A stretch of DNA of 64,000 nt from Rhizobium leguminosarum bv. viciae USDA 2370 (lineage in GTDB: Bacteria; Pseudomonadota; Alphaproteobacteria; Rhizobiales; Rhizobiaceae). Positions 35,998 to 43,772 of the stretch are shown one piece after another (the first letter of the stretch is position 1; every line of letters starts with the position of its first letter). Under the pieces are notes generated by a model. It searched no databases, was not told where the DNA came from, and was given only the letters and a program-made list of their open reading frames with translations. The position numbers were made by a program, and so were the translations under genes. Location: NCBI RefSeq assembly GCF_002008365.1, contig NZ_MRDL01000047.1, positions 1 to 64,000 of the forward strand, given 5' to 3'.

Positions 35998-36417
35998 GAG
36001 AATCCTGTCCTTTGTTGACCGGAGTATCGCAGTTCACACAGGGATCGGACAGAAAAAGGGATTTCGAAAGCTGCGGCCGGAAGAGCAAATATCTCTCCGA
36101 AGCTGCCGCGATGCAGAAAAGCAGCCGCCTGCGGATGAAAATCCACATCGGCAGCTCGAATGTCTATAGAAATAGTAGAGTTACACGCAGCCTGTCAATC
36201 CGAAATCTGAAGTGATGCCGAAAATGGTGCAGAAGGCGCAGTTTTGGCATAGATTAAGAGAGCTTGGCCGAGAGCAAAAAACAAGGCCAAAACGCTTGTC
36301 TCTCAAGGCTTTCTCCGGCGCGTTCAAATTCCGTTCATGCTGGTTGTGCCATAGAGGTGAAAGTACTTCCGTAGCAGTGCGGAAATTCGCACTGCCTGTG
36401 TGTGTCGATGGTCAAAA
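35998..36417. other. Divergent promoter region between cysH and the Rrf2 gene
   Basis: About 420 bases with no convincing gene. It must carry the promoters for cysH (minus) and for the regulator at 36418. A cluster of A/T near 36155-36185 could be part of a promoter. Confidence 0.5.
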
Positions 36418-36864
36418 ATGATTACGCAAAAGGCGAAATATGCGCTGCGGGCGCTCACGGTCTTGGCTGATGCCGATGCCGACGAACCGGTGATGATTTC
36501 CGATATCGCGGCGCAGCAGAAGATCCCGAAGAAGTTCCTCGAACAGATCCTGCTCGACCTGAAACATCACGGCGTCGTCGCCAGCCGCCGCGGCAAGCAG
36601 GGCGGTTATCTCCTCCTCAAGCCCGCCCACACCATCACCTTCGGCGAGATCCTGCGCATCATCGACGGCCCGATCGCGCCGCTTCCATGCCTCTCGATCA
36701 CCGCCTACCGCCGGTGCGACGATTGCGACGGCGAACAGAACTGCCAGATCCGCCACGTCTTCGCCAAGGTGGCGGACGCCACCCGCAAGGTGCTGTTCTC
36801 GACGACCATCGCCGATGCCGTCGCCCCAGCGCACAGCGCCGAAGTCACCCGTCTGCTGGCCTGA
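36418..36864 (+). CDS. Rrf2-family transcriptional regulator
   Basis: A 148-residue Rrf2 regulator. MITQKAKYALRALTVLADAD is the standard opening, followed by a winged helix (ISDIAAQQKIPKKFLEQILL, then GVVASRRGKQGGYLLLKPA). Late cysteines in PLPCLSITAYRRCDDCDGEQ and NCQIRHVF suggest an iron-sulfur or redox site as in IscR/NsrR. It is divergent from cysH, so control of sulfate assimilation is likely but inferred. The frame opening at 36400 adds a few unrelated residues and is not used. Confidence 0.9.
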   Translation: MITQKAKYALRALTVLADADADEPVMISDIAAQQKIPKKFLEQILLDLKHHGVVASRRGKQGGYLLLKPAHTITFGEILRIIDGPIAPLPCLSITAYRRCDDCDGEQNCQIRHVFAKVADATRKVLFSTTIADAVAPAHSAEVTRLLA

Positions 36865-36971
36865 GCATCAGGGTGAACTGACGCCCGCATCTTTCTTCAA
36901 GATTTGGTGAAATCCCTTTTCTTCCGGCTCAAATGCTCCACCTGCCCGTCAATACGGGTAGGGAGGATATG

Positions 36972-37460
36972 ATGTTTAGAATTTCAGCGCAGCGGCTAGA
37001 GCAATTCCAGCAAAAGTGCACAGCGGTTTTGCGTCCGGAATTGCGTGAAAACAAAGAGATAGAGCATTTCCGTGGTGCGAAGAAAAACGGAAATACTCTA
37101 ATGGCTGCAGCCATGCTTTCTGTGGCTTTCGCCACCGGCGCAATGGCCCATCACGGCTGGTCCTGGGCAGAGGCGGATCAGATCGAGCTTGCTGGCACCA
37201 TCGAGAAAATCTCCATGGGCGGGCCGCATCCGACCCTTAACGTCGCGACCGCCAATGACGGCGTCTGGCTCGTCGAGCTCGGCAATCCGCGCCAGACGGA
37301 ACGCTCCGGCTTCGTCGAAGGTGTCGCCAAGCCCGGCGACCAGGTGGTGGCCCTTGGAAACCGTTCGCAGGATCCAAAGGAGAAGCGGATGAAGGCGGTG
37401 CGCCTCACCATCGGCGACAAGCGCTACGATATCTATCCCGACCGCATCAAGACGAACTGA
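36972..37460 (+). CDS. DUF6152-like secreted protein with a repeat-encoded N-terminus
   Basis: A 162-residue protein. The C-terminal 120 residues start with a signal-peptide-like core (AAAMLSVAFATGAMAHHGW) and continue as a small beta-rich domain (GTIEKISMGGPHPTLNVATA) resembling DUF6152. Residues 1-43 are encoded mostly by two palindromic repeat units at about 36997-37100. The strong ribosome site GGGAGG sits 5 bases before ATG 36972, so translation probably starts there and reads through the repeats. An internal start at 37101 lacks a ribosome site. The next gene is a membrane protein, a common partner. Confidence 0.7.
   Translation: MFRISAQRLEQFQQKCTAVLRPELRENKEIEHFRGAKKNGNTLMAAAMLSVAFATGAMAHHGWSWAEADQIELAGTIEKISMGGPHPTLNVATANDGVWLVELGNPRQTERSGFVEGVAKPGDQVVALGNRSQDPKEKRMKAVRLTIGDKRYDIYPDRIKTN
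36997..37100. repeat. Palindromic repeat pair inside a coding sequence
   Basis: Unit 1 has arms GCAATTCC (37001-37008) and GGAATTGC (37037-37044). Unit 2 pairs TAGAGCATTTCCG (37060-37072) with CGGAAATACTCTA (37088-37100). The units are read in frame by the DUF6152-like gene. Their insertion seems to have separated its original start and its signal peptide. Confidence 0.8.
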
Positions 37461-37479
37461 CCTCTGGGCGAAGCGAGCT

Positions 37480-37953
37480 GTGATCGACATTCTCGAATGG
37501 CTGTCAGCCACCACGCCTGCGGTCGCGCTCCGGCGCTCCGGAACACTCTACATGTTCGTCAACGCAGCCCATATCCTGGCGATCGGTCTTCTCATCGGCG
37601 CCATCCTGCCGCTTGATCTCAAGCTCGCCGGCTTCTTCCGCAAGCTGCCTGTTGAAGTCGTTGCCCCATTTCTCTCCCGCTCCGCCGGCGTCGGCCTTGC
37701 CGCGGCTATTCTAACTGGCTTCTGCCTCTTCAGCGTCCGGGCGGTCGAATATGCCGCCAATCCCGCCTTCCTCGCCAAGCTCGGGCTGATTGCCTTCGGA
37801 TTACTCAACGTGCTGGTGGTGCACGCGGGGCAGGGTTGGCGAACGGTAACCACGGTCGGCATTCTTCGCCCTGCCATAAGAGTTTCGGCGGCTCTGTCGG
37901 CGGCGACATGGATCGCCGCACTCGTGGCGGGACGCTGGATCGGATTTCTCTGA
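37480..37953 (+). CDS. Four-span membrane protein, DUF6644-like
   Basis: A 157-residue protein with a GTG start 17 bases after the preceding stop. Four spans are predicted: YMFVNAAHILAIGLLIGAIL, then VGLAAAILTGFCLFSVRAV, LIAFGLLNVLVVHAG and ALSAATWIAALVAGRWIG. It resembles the membrane partner that follows DUF6152-type genes in several proteobacteria (I recall DUF6644). Probable two-gene operon. Function unknown. Confidence 0.7.
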   Translation: MIDILEWLSATTPAVALRRSGTLYMFVNAAHILAIGLLIGAILPLDLKLAGFFRKLPVEVVAPFLSRSAGVGLAAAILTGFCLFSVRAVEYAANPAFLAKLGLIAFGLLNVLVVHAGQGWRTVTTVGILRPAIRVSAALSAATWIAALVAGRWIGFL

Positions 37954-38045
37954 TGGGATTGCTCCCGATTTTCTCAACCGCGGCGCATATGAATTGCGTC
38001 AGGTGGAGGGGAGTTGAATATAACACGATGATCCATCATGTTGCA

Positions 38046-38057
38046 TTGCAATTGCAA
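38046..38057. promoter_or_regulatory. Palindromic candidate operator of the toxin-antitoxin pair
   Basis: The perfect 12-base palindrome TTGCAATTGCAA lies 15 bases before the antitoxin start at 38073. RHH antitoxins typically repress their own operon from such sites. The function is inferred from position. Confidence 0.5.
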
Positions 38058-38072
38058 CGCATGAGGAACGTC

Positions 38073-38354
38073 ATGAAAACGGCATCTCTCCCGTCCCTTC
38101 GCGTGGATCCTGAATTGCGCGCTGCCGCCGAAAGCGTTCTCAAAGAAGGCGAGAGCTTGTCGTCGCTGATAGAGGACTCTCTTCGCCGCCAGGTCGATTA
38201 CAGAAAGACCCAAGCGGAGTTCATTGCGCGGGGTCTGGCCGGCTTGGCGGGCGCTGAGCGCACCGGTGTGTTTTACACAACGGACGACATTCAGGAGTTG
38301 ATGCGCAAAAAGCTTGAAAAGGCGAAAGCTCGTAAAGCTGCACAGCAAAAATGA
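38073..38354 (+). CDS. Type II antitoxin, ribbon-helix-helix-like
   Basis: A 93-residue protein. ATG 38073 follows GAGGAACGTC; earlier in-frame ATGs at 38061 and 38028 overlap the palindrome. The N-terminal segment TASLPSLRVDPELRAAAESV and ESLSSLIEDSLRRQ is typical of a RHH antitoxin, and the C-terminal part (TDDIQELMRKKLEKAKARKA) is the toxin-binding tail. It overlaps the toxin gene by 4 bases (ATGA). Confidence 0.82.
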   Translation: MKTASLPSLRVDPELRAAAESVLKEGESLSSLIEDSLRRQVDYRKTQAEFIARGLAGLAGAERTGVFYTTDDIQELMRKKLEKAKARKAAQQK

Positions 38355-38650
38355 CCTTCGAGCTAAAGTACACCCAGACCTTCTATGAAGATCTGGACCG
38401 GCTCGCCGATTTTCTGATCGAACGTGATCCGGATTTGGCGGAACGTGCCATCAACGCCATCCAAAAAGCTCTGATGATACTTCAGGATTTCCCGCTGATG
38501 GCCAGACGCGCCTCTGCGGATGATCCCTTGCTGCGCGAGCTCGTCGTACCATTCGGTTCTGCCGGACACGTCATTCTTTTCAAAGTGATGAGCGAAACGA
38601 GCGTCATTGTCCTCGCCGTCCGTCGCCAGCGCGAAGAAGATTACCACTGA
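38351..38650 (+). CDS. ParE/RelE-superfamily toxin
   Basis: A 99-residue toxin. MTFELKYTQTFYEDLDRLAD and the internal LLRELVVPFGSAGHVILFKV fit the ParE/RelE fold, with the C-terminal IVLAVRRQREEDYH typical of ParE. Such toxins poison gyrase or mRNA. The pair sits on the plus strand. The toxin's last base (38650) abuts the last base of the minus-strand betA gene (38651). Confidence 0.88.
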   Translation: MTFELKYTQTFYEDLDRLADFLIERDPDLAERAINAIQKALMILQDFPLMARRASADDPLLRELVVPFGSAGHVILFKVMSETSVIVLAVRRQREEDYH

Positions 38651-40303
38651 CTATCTGTCGCTCACCGCCGCGCGCGGATTGACCCAGGGTTCCTGGTTCG
38701 AGCGCGCCAGCGGCTGTTTGCCGAGGATATGGTCGGCCGCCTTCTCTCCGGTCATGATCGAGGGTCCGTTCAGGTTGCCATAGGTGACGTGCGGGAAGAT
38801 CGAGCTGTCGGCGACACGCAGGCCATCGACGCCAATCACCCGCGTTTGCGGGTCGACCACCGCCATCGGATCGTCCTTGGCGCCCATCCGGCAGGTGCCG
38901 CAAGGGTGATAGGCGCTTTCCAGATGTTCGCGCAGGAAGGCGTCGATCTCCTCGTCGCTTTGCACGCCTTCGCCCGGCTGGATCTCCGGCCCGCGATAGT
39001 CGTTGAAGGCGCTCTGGCCGAAGATCTCGCGGGTGAGCCGCACACAGTGGCGGAACTTCTCCCAATCCTCGGCGTGGCTCATATAGTTGAAGCGCAGCAC
39101 CGGATCAGCCTTGGGGTCGGCCGAACGCAGCGTCACGCTGCCGCGCGATTTCGACAGGTTGTAGCCGACGTGAACCTGGAAGCCGTGGCTCTTCGCCGCC
39201 GCCTTGCCGTCATAGCTGATCGCCACCGGCAGGAAATGGTATTGGATGTCGGGCTGCTTCAGCCCCGGCGCCGAGCGAAGGAAGGCGCAGGCCTCGAACT
39301 GGTTGGAGGCGCCGAGCCCGCCGCGCGAGAGCAGCCATTGTGCGCCGGCCACGCCCTGCCAGAACCACGGCAGCCAGGAATAGAGCGACACCGGCTTGGT
39401 GCTCACCTGCTGGAAGTAGAATTCCATATGGTCCTGCAGATTGGCGCCGACGCCCGGCCGGTCGGCCTTCACCGTAATGCCCATGTCCTGCAGATGTTGG
39501 CCGGGACCGATGCCCGACAGCATCAAGAGCTTCGGCGAATTGAAGGAGGAGGCTGAGACGATCACCTCGCGGTTCGCCTTCACCACCTCTATTTTGCCGT
39601 TGCGTTCGATCTCGACGCCGGTCGCCCGTCCGTCCTCGATCAAGATCCTCTGCGCAAAGCCGTAGACGATATTGACATTGTCCCGCTTCAGCGCCGGTTT
39701 CAGATAGGCATTGGCGGCAGACCAGCGGCGGCCGCCGAAGATGGTCTGCTCCATCAGCCCGAAGCCTTCCTGCTTGCTGCCGTTATAATCCTCCGTCGTC
39801 TCGAAGCCCGCCTGTTTGCCGGCCTCGACGAAGGCGCGAAACAGCGGATTGGTGAAGCCGCCGCGCTGGACATGCAGCGGCCCGTCCGTGCCGCGCCAGC
39901 CTTCTTCGCCGCCATGCGAATGCTCCATCCGCTTGTAATAGGGAAGCACGTCGGCATAGGCCCAGCCGCTGGCGCCGAGCTCTTCCCAGCGGTTGAAATC
40001 CTCGGCATGACCGCGCACATAGACCATGCCGTTGATCGAGGAGGAGCCGCCGATCACCTTGCCGCGCGGCGCGGTGATGCGCCGGTTATTGAGGTTCGCC
40101 TCCGGCTCGGACAGATAACCCCAGTTATATCGCTTCATGCTCATCGGCCAGGCAAGCGCCGCCGGCATCTGGATGAACGGCCCAAAATCGCTGCCACCCG
40201 CCTCGATGACGAGGACACTGTTCTTGCCGTCTTCCGACAGACGGTAGGCGAGGGCGGAGCCGGCGGAGCCCGAGCCGATGATGACGAAATCTGCTTGTTG
40301 CAT
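38651..40303 (-). CDS. betA: Choline dehydrogenase (GMC oxidoreductase)
   Basis: A 550-residue FAD-dependent GMC oxidoreductase. FVIIGSGSAGSALAYRLSED is the Rossmann FAD motif. The active-site histidine is in YHPCGTCRMG, and the C-terminal part keeps VTYGNLNGPSIM. It oxidises choline to betaine aldehyde and is the last gene of betI-betB-betA, which makes the osmoprotectant glycine betaine. The length fits BetA. The gap to betB holds a terminator-like hairpin. Confidence 0.93.
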   Translation of the reverse strand: MQQADFVIIGSGSAGSALAYRLSEDGKNSVLVIEAGGSDFGPFIQMPAALAWPMSMKRYNWGYLSEPEANLNNRRITAPRGKVIGGSSSINGMVYVRGHAEDFNRWEELGASGWAYADVLPYYKRMEHSHGGEEGWRGTDGPLHVQRGGFTNPLFRAFVEAGKQAGFETTEDYNGSKQEGFGLMEQTIFGGRRWSAANAYLKPALKRDNVNIVYGFAQRILIEDGRATGVEIERNGKIEVVKANREVIVSASSFNSPKLLMLSGIGPGQHLQDMGITVKADRPGVGANLQDHMEFYFQQVSTKPVSLYSWLPWFWQGVAGAQWLLSRGGLGASNQFEACAFLRSAPGLKQPDIQYHFLPVAISYDGKAAAKSHGFQVHVGYNLSKSRGSVTLRSADPKADPVLRFNYMSHAEDWEKFRHCVRLTREIFGQSAFNDYRGPEIQPGEGVQSDEEIDAFLREHLESAYHPCGTCRMGAKDDPMAVVDPQTRVIGVDGLRVADSSIFPHVTYGNLNGPSIMTGEKAADHILGKQPLARSNQEPWVNPRAAVSDR

Positions 40304-40336
40304 GACGTTCCCTTAGATTCTTTTGCAACGGTGCCA

Positions 40337-40380
40337 AAGACCCCGCCCCAAACCCCTCCCCAAAAGGGGGAGGGGTCTTC
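40337..40380. repeat. GC-rich hairpin between betA and betB
   Basis: AAGACCCC...GGGGTCTT with nested CCCCTCCCC/GGGGGAGGGG arms and an AAAA loop. This type of hairpin is common between rhizobial genes. It may attenuate transcription from betB into betA. Confidence 0.7.
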
Positions 40381-40386
40381 ACTTCC

Positions 40387-41850
40387 TCAATAAGGCGCCA
40401 CCACCGGCCCCATGCCCACGTAAACCGTCTTCAGCTCGGAATAATGCTCCAGCGCGGCCAGCGAATTCTCGCGGCCGAAGCCGGATTGTTTCGAGCCGCC
40501 GAAGGGGATTTCCACCGGGCAGAGATTGTAAGTGTTGATCCAGAGCGTGCCCGCCTCCAGCCGGTCGACGACGCGATGGGCGCGGGTGAGGTCGGCGGTA
40601 AAGACGCCGCCGGAAAGGCCGAATTCACTGGCATTGGCCCGCGCGATCACCTCGTCCTCATCGTCGAAATCGAGCACCGACATGACCGGCCCGAAGATCT
40701 CCTCGCGGGCGATGCTCATGTCGTCGGTGACATCGGCAAACACCGTCGGCTGCACATAATAACCCTCGCCGGAGACGTTGTTCGGAATGCCGCCGCCGGC
40801 AATGAGTGTTGCGCCCTCGGCCTTGCCCTTCTCGATGTAGGAGATCACCTTCTCGCGCTGCGCCCAGGAAACCATCGGGCCCACCTGCGTCGCCTCGTCC
40901 ATCGGATCGCCGATCAGCATCGCCTCGGTGCGGACCTTCAGCCGCTTCAGGAATTCGGCCTTAACAGCCTTCTGCACGAAGACGCGTGTGCCGTTCGAGC
41001 AGACTTGCCCCGTCGAATAGAAATTGCCGAGCATCGCGCCGCCGACCGCCGAATCGAGATCGGCATCGTCGAAGACAACAAGCGGCGACTTGCCGCCGAG
41101 TTCCATCGTCACATGCTTGAGGTTGCCGGCGGCGGCCGCCGCCACCCTGCGGCCGGTCGGCACCGATCCGGTCAGCGATACCTTGGCGACATCGGGATGG
41201 TTGACGAGCAGCGGCCCGGTGTCGCGGTCGCCCTGGATCACATTGAAGAGGCCCTTCGGCAGTCCTGCCTCATGCAGGATCTCGGCGATCTTCAGCGCCC
41301 CGAGCGGCGTGTTCTCGGACGGTTTGAACACCATGGCATTGCCGCAGACAAGCGCCGGCGCAGCTTTCCAGCAGGCGATCTGCTGCGGATAGTTCCAGGC
41401 GCCGATGCCGACGCAGACGCCGAGCGGCACCCGCTTGGTATAGGCAAAGTCCTGGCCGAGCGGGATCTGCGAACCGTTGAGACCGGCCGGCGCAATGCCG
41501 CCGAAGAATTCGAAGGCATCGGCACCCGAGGTCGGGTCAGCGACAACAGTCTCCTGGATCGGCTTGCCGGTGTCGAGCGTCTCGAGTTCGGAAAGCGCCC
41601 GGTTTCTCTCGCGCATGATGTCGGCTGCCCGCTTCAGGATGCGCCCGCGCGCCATCGGGCTCATCGCCGCCCATTCCGGCTGGGCGCGCTTGGCCGCCGC
41701 GATCGCCCGTTCAACGATCGCGGGCGTTGCGGCATGCAGCCGGGCGATCACCTCGCCGGTCGCGGGATAGAGGCTCTCGATGACGGTGCCGTCGGTATCC
41801 TCGACATATTCGCCGTCGATGAAGTGCGAGGCTTTCGGCTGGGCTTTCAT
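40387..41850 (-). CDS. betB: Betaine aldehyde dehydrogenase
   Basis: A 487-residue NAD(P)-dependent aldehyde dehydrogenase. TMELGGKSPLVVFDDAD carries the catalytic glutamate and GQVCSNGTRVFVQ the catalytic cysteine. WNYPQQIACWKAAPALVCGN is the usual NAD motif. It oxidises betaine aldehyde to glycine betaine. The start overlaps the betI stop by 4 bases (ATGA), consistent with translational coupling in betIBA. Confidence 0.94.
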   Translation of the reverse strand: MKAQPKASHFIDGEYVEDTDGTVIESLYPATGEVIARLHAATPAIVERAIAAAKRAQPEWAAMSPMARGRILKRAADIMRERNRALSELETLDTGKPIQETVVADPTSGADAFEFFGGIAPAGLNGSQIPLGQDFAYTKRVPLGVCVGIGAWNYPQQIACWKAAPALVCGNAMVFKPSENTPLGALKIAEILHEAGLPKGLFNVIQGDRDTGPLLVNHPDVAKVSLTGSVPTGRRVAAAAAGNLKHVTMELGGKSPLVVFDDADLDSAVGGAMLGNFYSTGQVCSNGTRVFVQKAVKAEFLKRLKVRTEAMLIGDPMDEATQVGPMVSWAQREKVISYIEKGKAEGATLIAGGGIPNNVSGEGYYVQPTVFADVTDDMSIAREEIFGPVMSVLDFDDEDEVIARANASEFGLSGGVFTADLTRAHRVVDRLEAGTLWINTYNLCPVEIPFGGSKQSGFGRENSLAALEHYSELKTVYVGMGPVVAPY

Positions 41851-42488
41851 GTCATTTGTCCTTGGGTGGTTCGATGTGGTCGTCCCTTCTCGCTCCGGGG
41901 AGAGGGGGAGGCGGTGGCCAAAAGCGCATTCAGATAATCTTCCGTCAGCGCGATCGAGGCTTCAATGCCGATCGGCGCGGATTTCAGACTTTGCCTGATA
42001 TAAAGCCCGTCGATCATCGCCGCAGCGCCTTCGGCGATGCGTTCTGCGGCGTCAGCTGGCAACAGCGCCTTGAGGTCGGCCAGCAGATTGGAGCGCAGCC
42101 GCCGCGCATAGATCACCAGGAAGCGTCGCGTCTCTTCCGAGCGCTGCGCTTCGGCGTAAAAGGCAAGCCAGGCGGCAATCGTCTCCGGCGCGAACTGGTC
42201 GGCGTGGAAGCTGACGCGGATGATGGCGGAAAGCCGCGCCCGCGGCGTCCTGGCGGCCTTAAGTGCCGCCACCGTATCGCTGCGCAGTTGTCGGAGAAGC
42301 GAGCGGATCGTCTCGATCAGCAATTGTTCCTTGCTGCCGAAATAATGATGCGCCAGGGCTGGCGACACGCCGGCCTGCCGGGCGATATCGGACATGGTGA
42401 CGGCAAGCGAGCCGTGATCGCCGATCACCCGCAGCGCTGCATCAACAAGCGCCTTGCGGCGCACCGGCTCCATTCCGACTTTCGGCAA
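41847..42488 (-). CDS. betI: Choline-responsive TetR repressor
   Basis: A 213-residue TetR-family regulator of the bet genes. The family normally starts MPKVGMEPVRRKAL. Here this occurs as LPKVGMEPVRRKAL with a TTG codon at 42488, 8 bases after AAGGAG, so I take TTG as the start. The N-terminal HTH reads DIARQAGVSPALAHHYFGS. BetI represses the operon and is released by choline. The palindrome at 42523-42542 is the likely operator. Confidence 0.9.
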   Translation of the reverse strand: MPKVGMEPVRRKALVDAALRVIGDHGSLAVTMSDIARQAGVSPALAHHYFGSKEQLLIETIRSLLRQLRSDTVAALKAARTPRARLSAIIRVSFHADQFAPETIAAWLAFYAEAQRSEETRRFLVIYARRLRSNLLADLKALLPADAAERIAEGAAAMIDGLYIRQSLKSAPIGIEASIALTEDYLNALLATASPSPRSEKGRPHRTTQGQMT

Positions 42489-42522
42489 CAAACCACTCCT
42501 TGAAATCAGCGGCAGGTTATTT

Positions 42523-42542
42523 TTGATTGACTGATCAATCAA
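42523..42542. promoter_or_regulatory. Candidate BetI operator
   Basis: Inverted repeat TTGATTGA-CTGA-TCAATCAA (8-base arms, 4-base spacer) lies 35 bases upstream of the betI start. It fits the known BetI arrangement, an inverted repeat in the bet promoter. The role is inferred from position. Confidence 0.7.
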
Positions 42543-42625
42543 TAAAAATCTTTCGCGATTTGACTGGGCGCGGATCTTTCCCTGTCAAATTGCTGCAACA
42601 TATTCAGAATCTCAGGAGGTGCATC

Positions 42626-43180
42626 ATGACCGATGTCTTCGAGGGAACGCCGACATCTTCGCTACAGTCGAAATGGATCTGGTTTGCCGGCCTCGGCGTG
42701 TTGTTGCTCGTCTGCGGTCTGATCGCGCTCGGCAATCTGATGCTCGCCACCGTCGTTTCGGTCTATTATGTCGGCATGCTGATGCTGTTCGGCGGGGTGA
42801 TCTATCTCGTCCATGCCTTCCAGGTGCGCGGCTGGGATCATGTGCTGTTCTGGATACTGAGCGGCCTGCTCTATGTGCTTGCCGGCATCTGCGCTTTCGT
42901 CAATCCGATCCTGACCTCGGCGGCGTTGACGCTGTTTCTCTCGCTCGCACTGGTCATCGCCGGCGTCTTCCGCACCTGGGTCGGCATGCGCATGAAGCCC
43001 ACCAAGGGCTGGCGTTGGATCGTCGCAAGTGGCGTCATCACCGCTCTTGCCGGTTTCGTCATCGCGCTCGGCTGGCCGGTGAACAGCCTGTGGATCCTCG
43101 GCCTGTTCCTCGCCGCCGATCTCATCGTCCAGGGCTCGACAATGATTGCCTTCAGCCTCGGCATCCGCAATCGAAACTGA
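42626..43180 (+). CDS. HdeD-family membrane protein
   Basis: A 184-residue protein with six spans (FAGLGVLLLVCGLIALGN, then VYYVGMLMLFGGVIYLVHAF and others) in the HdeD layout. HdeD proteins are linked to acid or envelope stress in enterobacteria; the function here is not known. AGGAGGTGCATC precedes ATG 42626. It is divergent from betI, so the 137-base gap between the two genes holds both promoters. Confidence 0.85.
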   Translation: MTDVFEGTPTSSLQSKWIWFAGLGVLLLVCGLIALGNLMLATVVSVYYVGMLMLFGGVIYLVHAFQVRGWDHVLFWILSGLLYVLAGICAFVNPILTSAALTLFLSLALVIAGVFRTWVGMRMKPTKGWRWIVASGVITALAGFVIALGWPVNSLWILGLFLAADLIVQGSTMIAFSLGIRNRN

Positions 43181-43373
43181 TGCCGCTGACCGTTCTTTTT
43201 TGACAAGACTATGACAGGGGATTAGACTTAACGGGTTACAGACCGGTCCTAAGTCAAGTGAACGGTCTGAGTGCGAATGCACCAAGGCACCGGCGAGATC
43301 GCCGAGAATGCTGAAAATGGTCATGCGTCCCCCAGAGGCAGGGTTCTGCCTGATCAGAAAAGGGAGGAAGTTC

Positions 43374-43613
43374 ATGCCGATGGTCACCGTTTCCATCTCT
43401 CCGCAACAGGCAGCGGGCATCCGCGCCGCCGTCGACAATGGCGGCTATGCCTCGAGCAGTGAGGTCGTCCGCGAGGCGCTCCGCCTCTGGGATACCGCCC
43501 GCAAGCTCAATGAGTTCCGGGACGATATTCTTGACGACGGCGCTCCATCCGGCGGCAGATGCGTCGCCGACATGTTCGCCGATCACGAGGCGGAGCGCCG
43601 TCGCTCCGCCTGA
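43374..43613 (+). CDS. ParD-like antitoxin without a visible partner
   Basis: A 79-residue protein with GGGAGGAAGTTC before ATG 43374. MVTVSISPQQAAGIRAAVDN and SSSEVVREALRLWDTARKL follow the ParD ribbon-helix-helix pattern. There is no ParE toxin reading frame in the 160 bases downstream, so this is an orphan antitoxin or the remains of a lost pair. It ends 27 residues after the C-terminal toxin-binding helix would begin. Confidence 0.8.
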   Translation: MPMVTVSISPQQAAGIRAAVDNGGYASSSEVVREALRLWDTARKLNEFRDDILDDGAPSGGRCVADMFADHEAERRRSA

Positions 43614-43772
43614 ACAAGGATTTGATTGCATTGGAAAAATTGAATGAACGCGGAACGCGCAGGATGCTCTTGCGCGTTTCATAAAACTTTCACACTGGCG
43701 AAAGAGTTCATTGATCCTTCTGCGGCATGTTCCGGACGAAAAAGAACAAGTCACAGTGGAGATCGGCCCACA

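Noticed and set aside
36933..36971. Upstream start for the DUF6152-like gene
   Set aside because: ATG 36972 is preceded by GGGAGG; the earlier start has no ribosome site.
40444..41937. A 497-residue plus-strand open frame
   Set aside because: It is the antisense shadow of betB and betI in GC-rich DNA.
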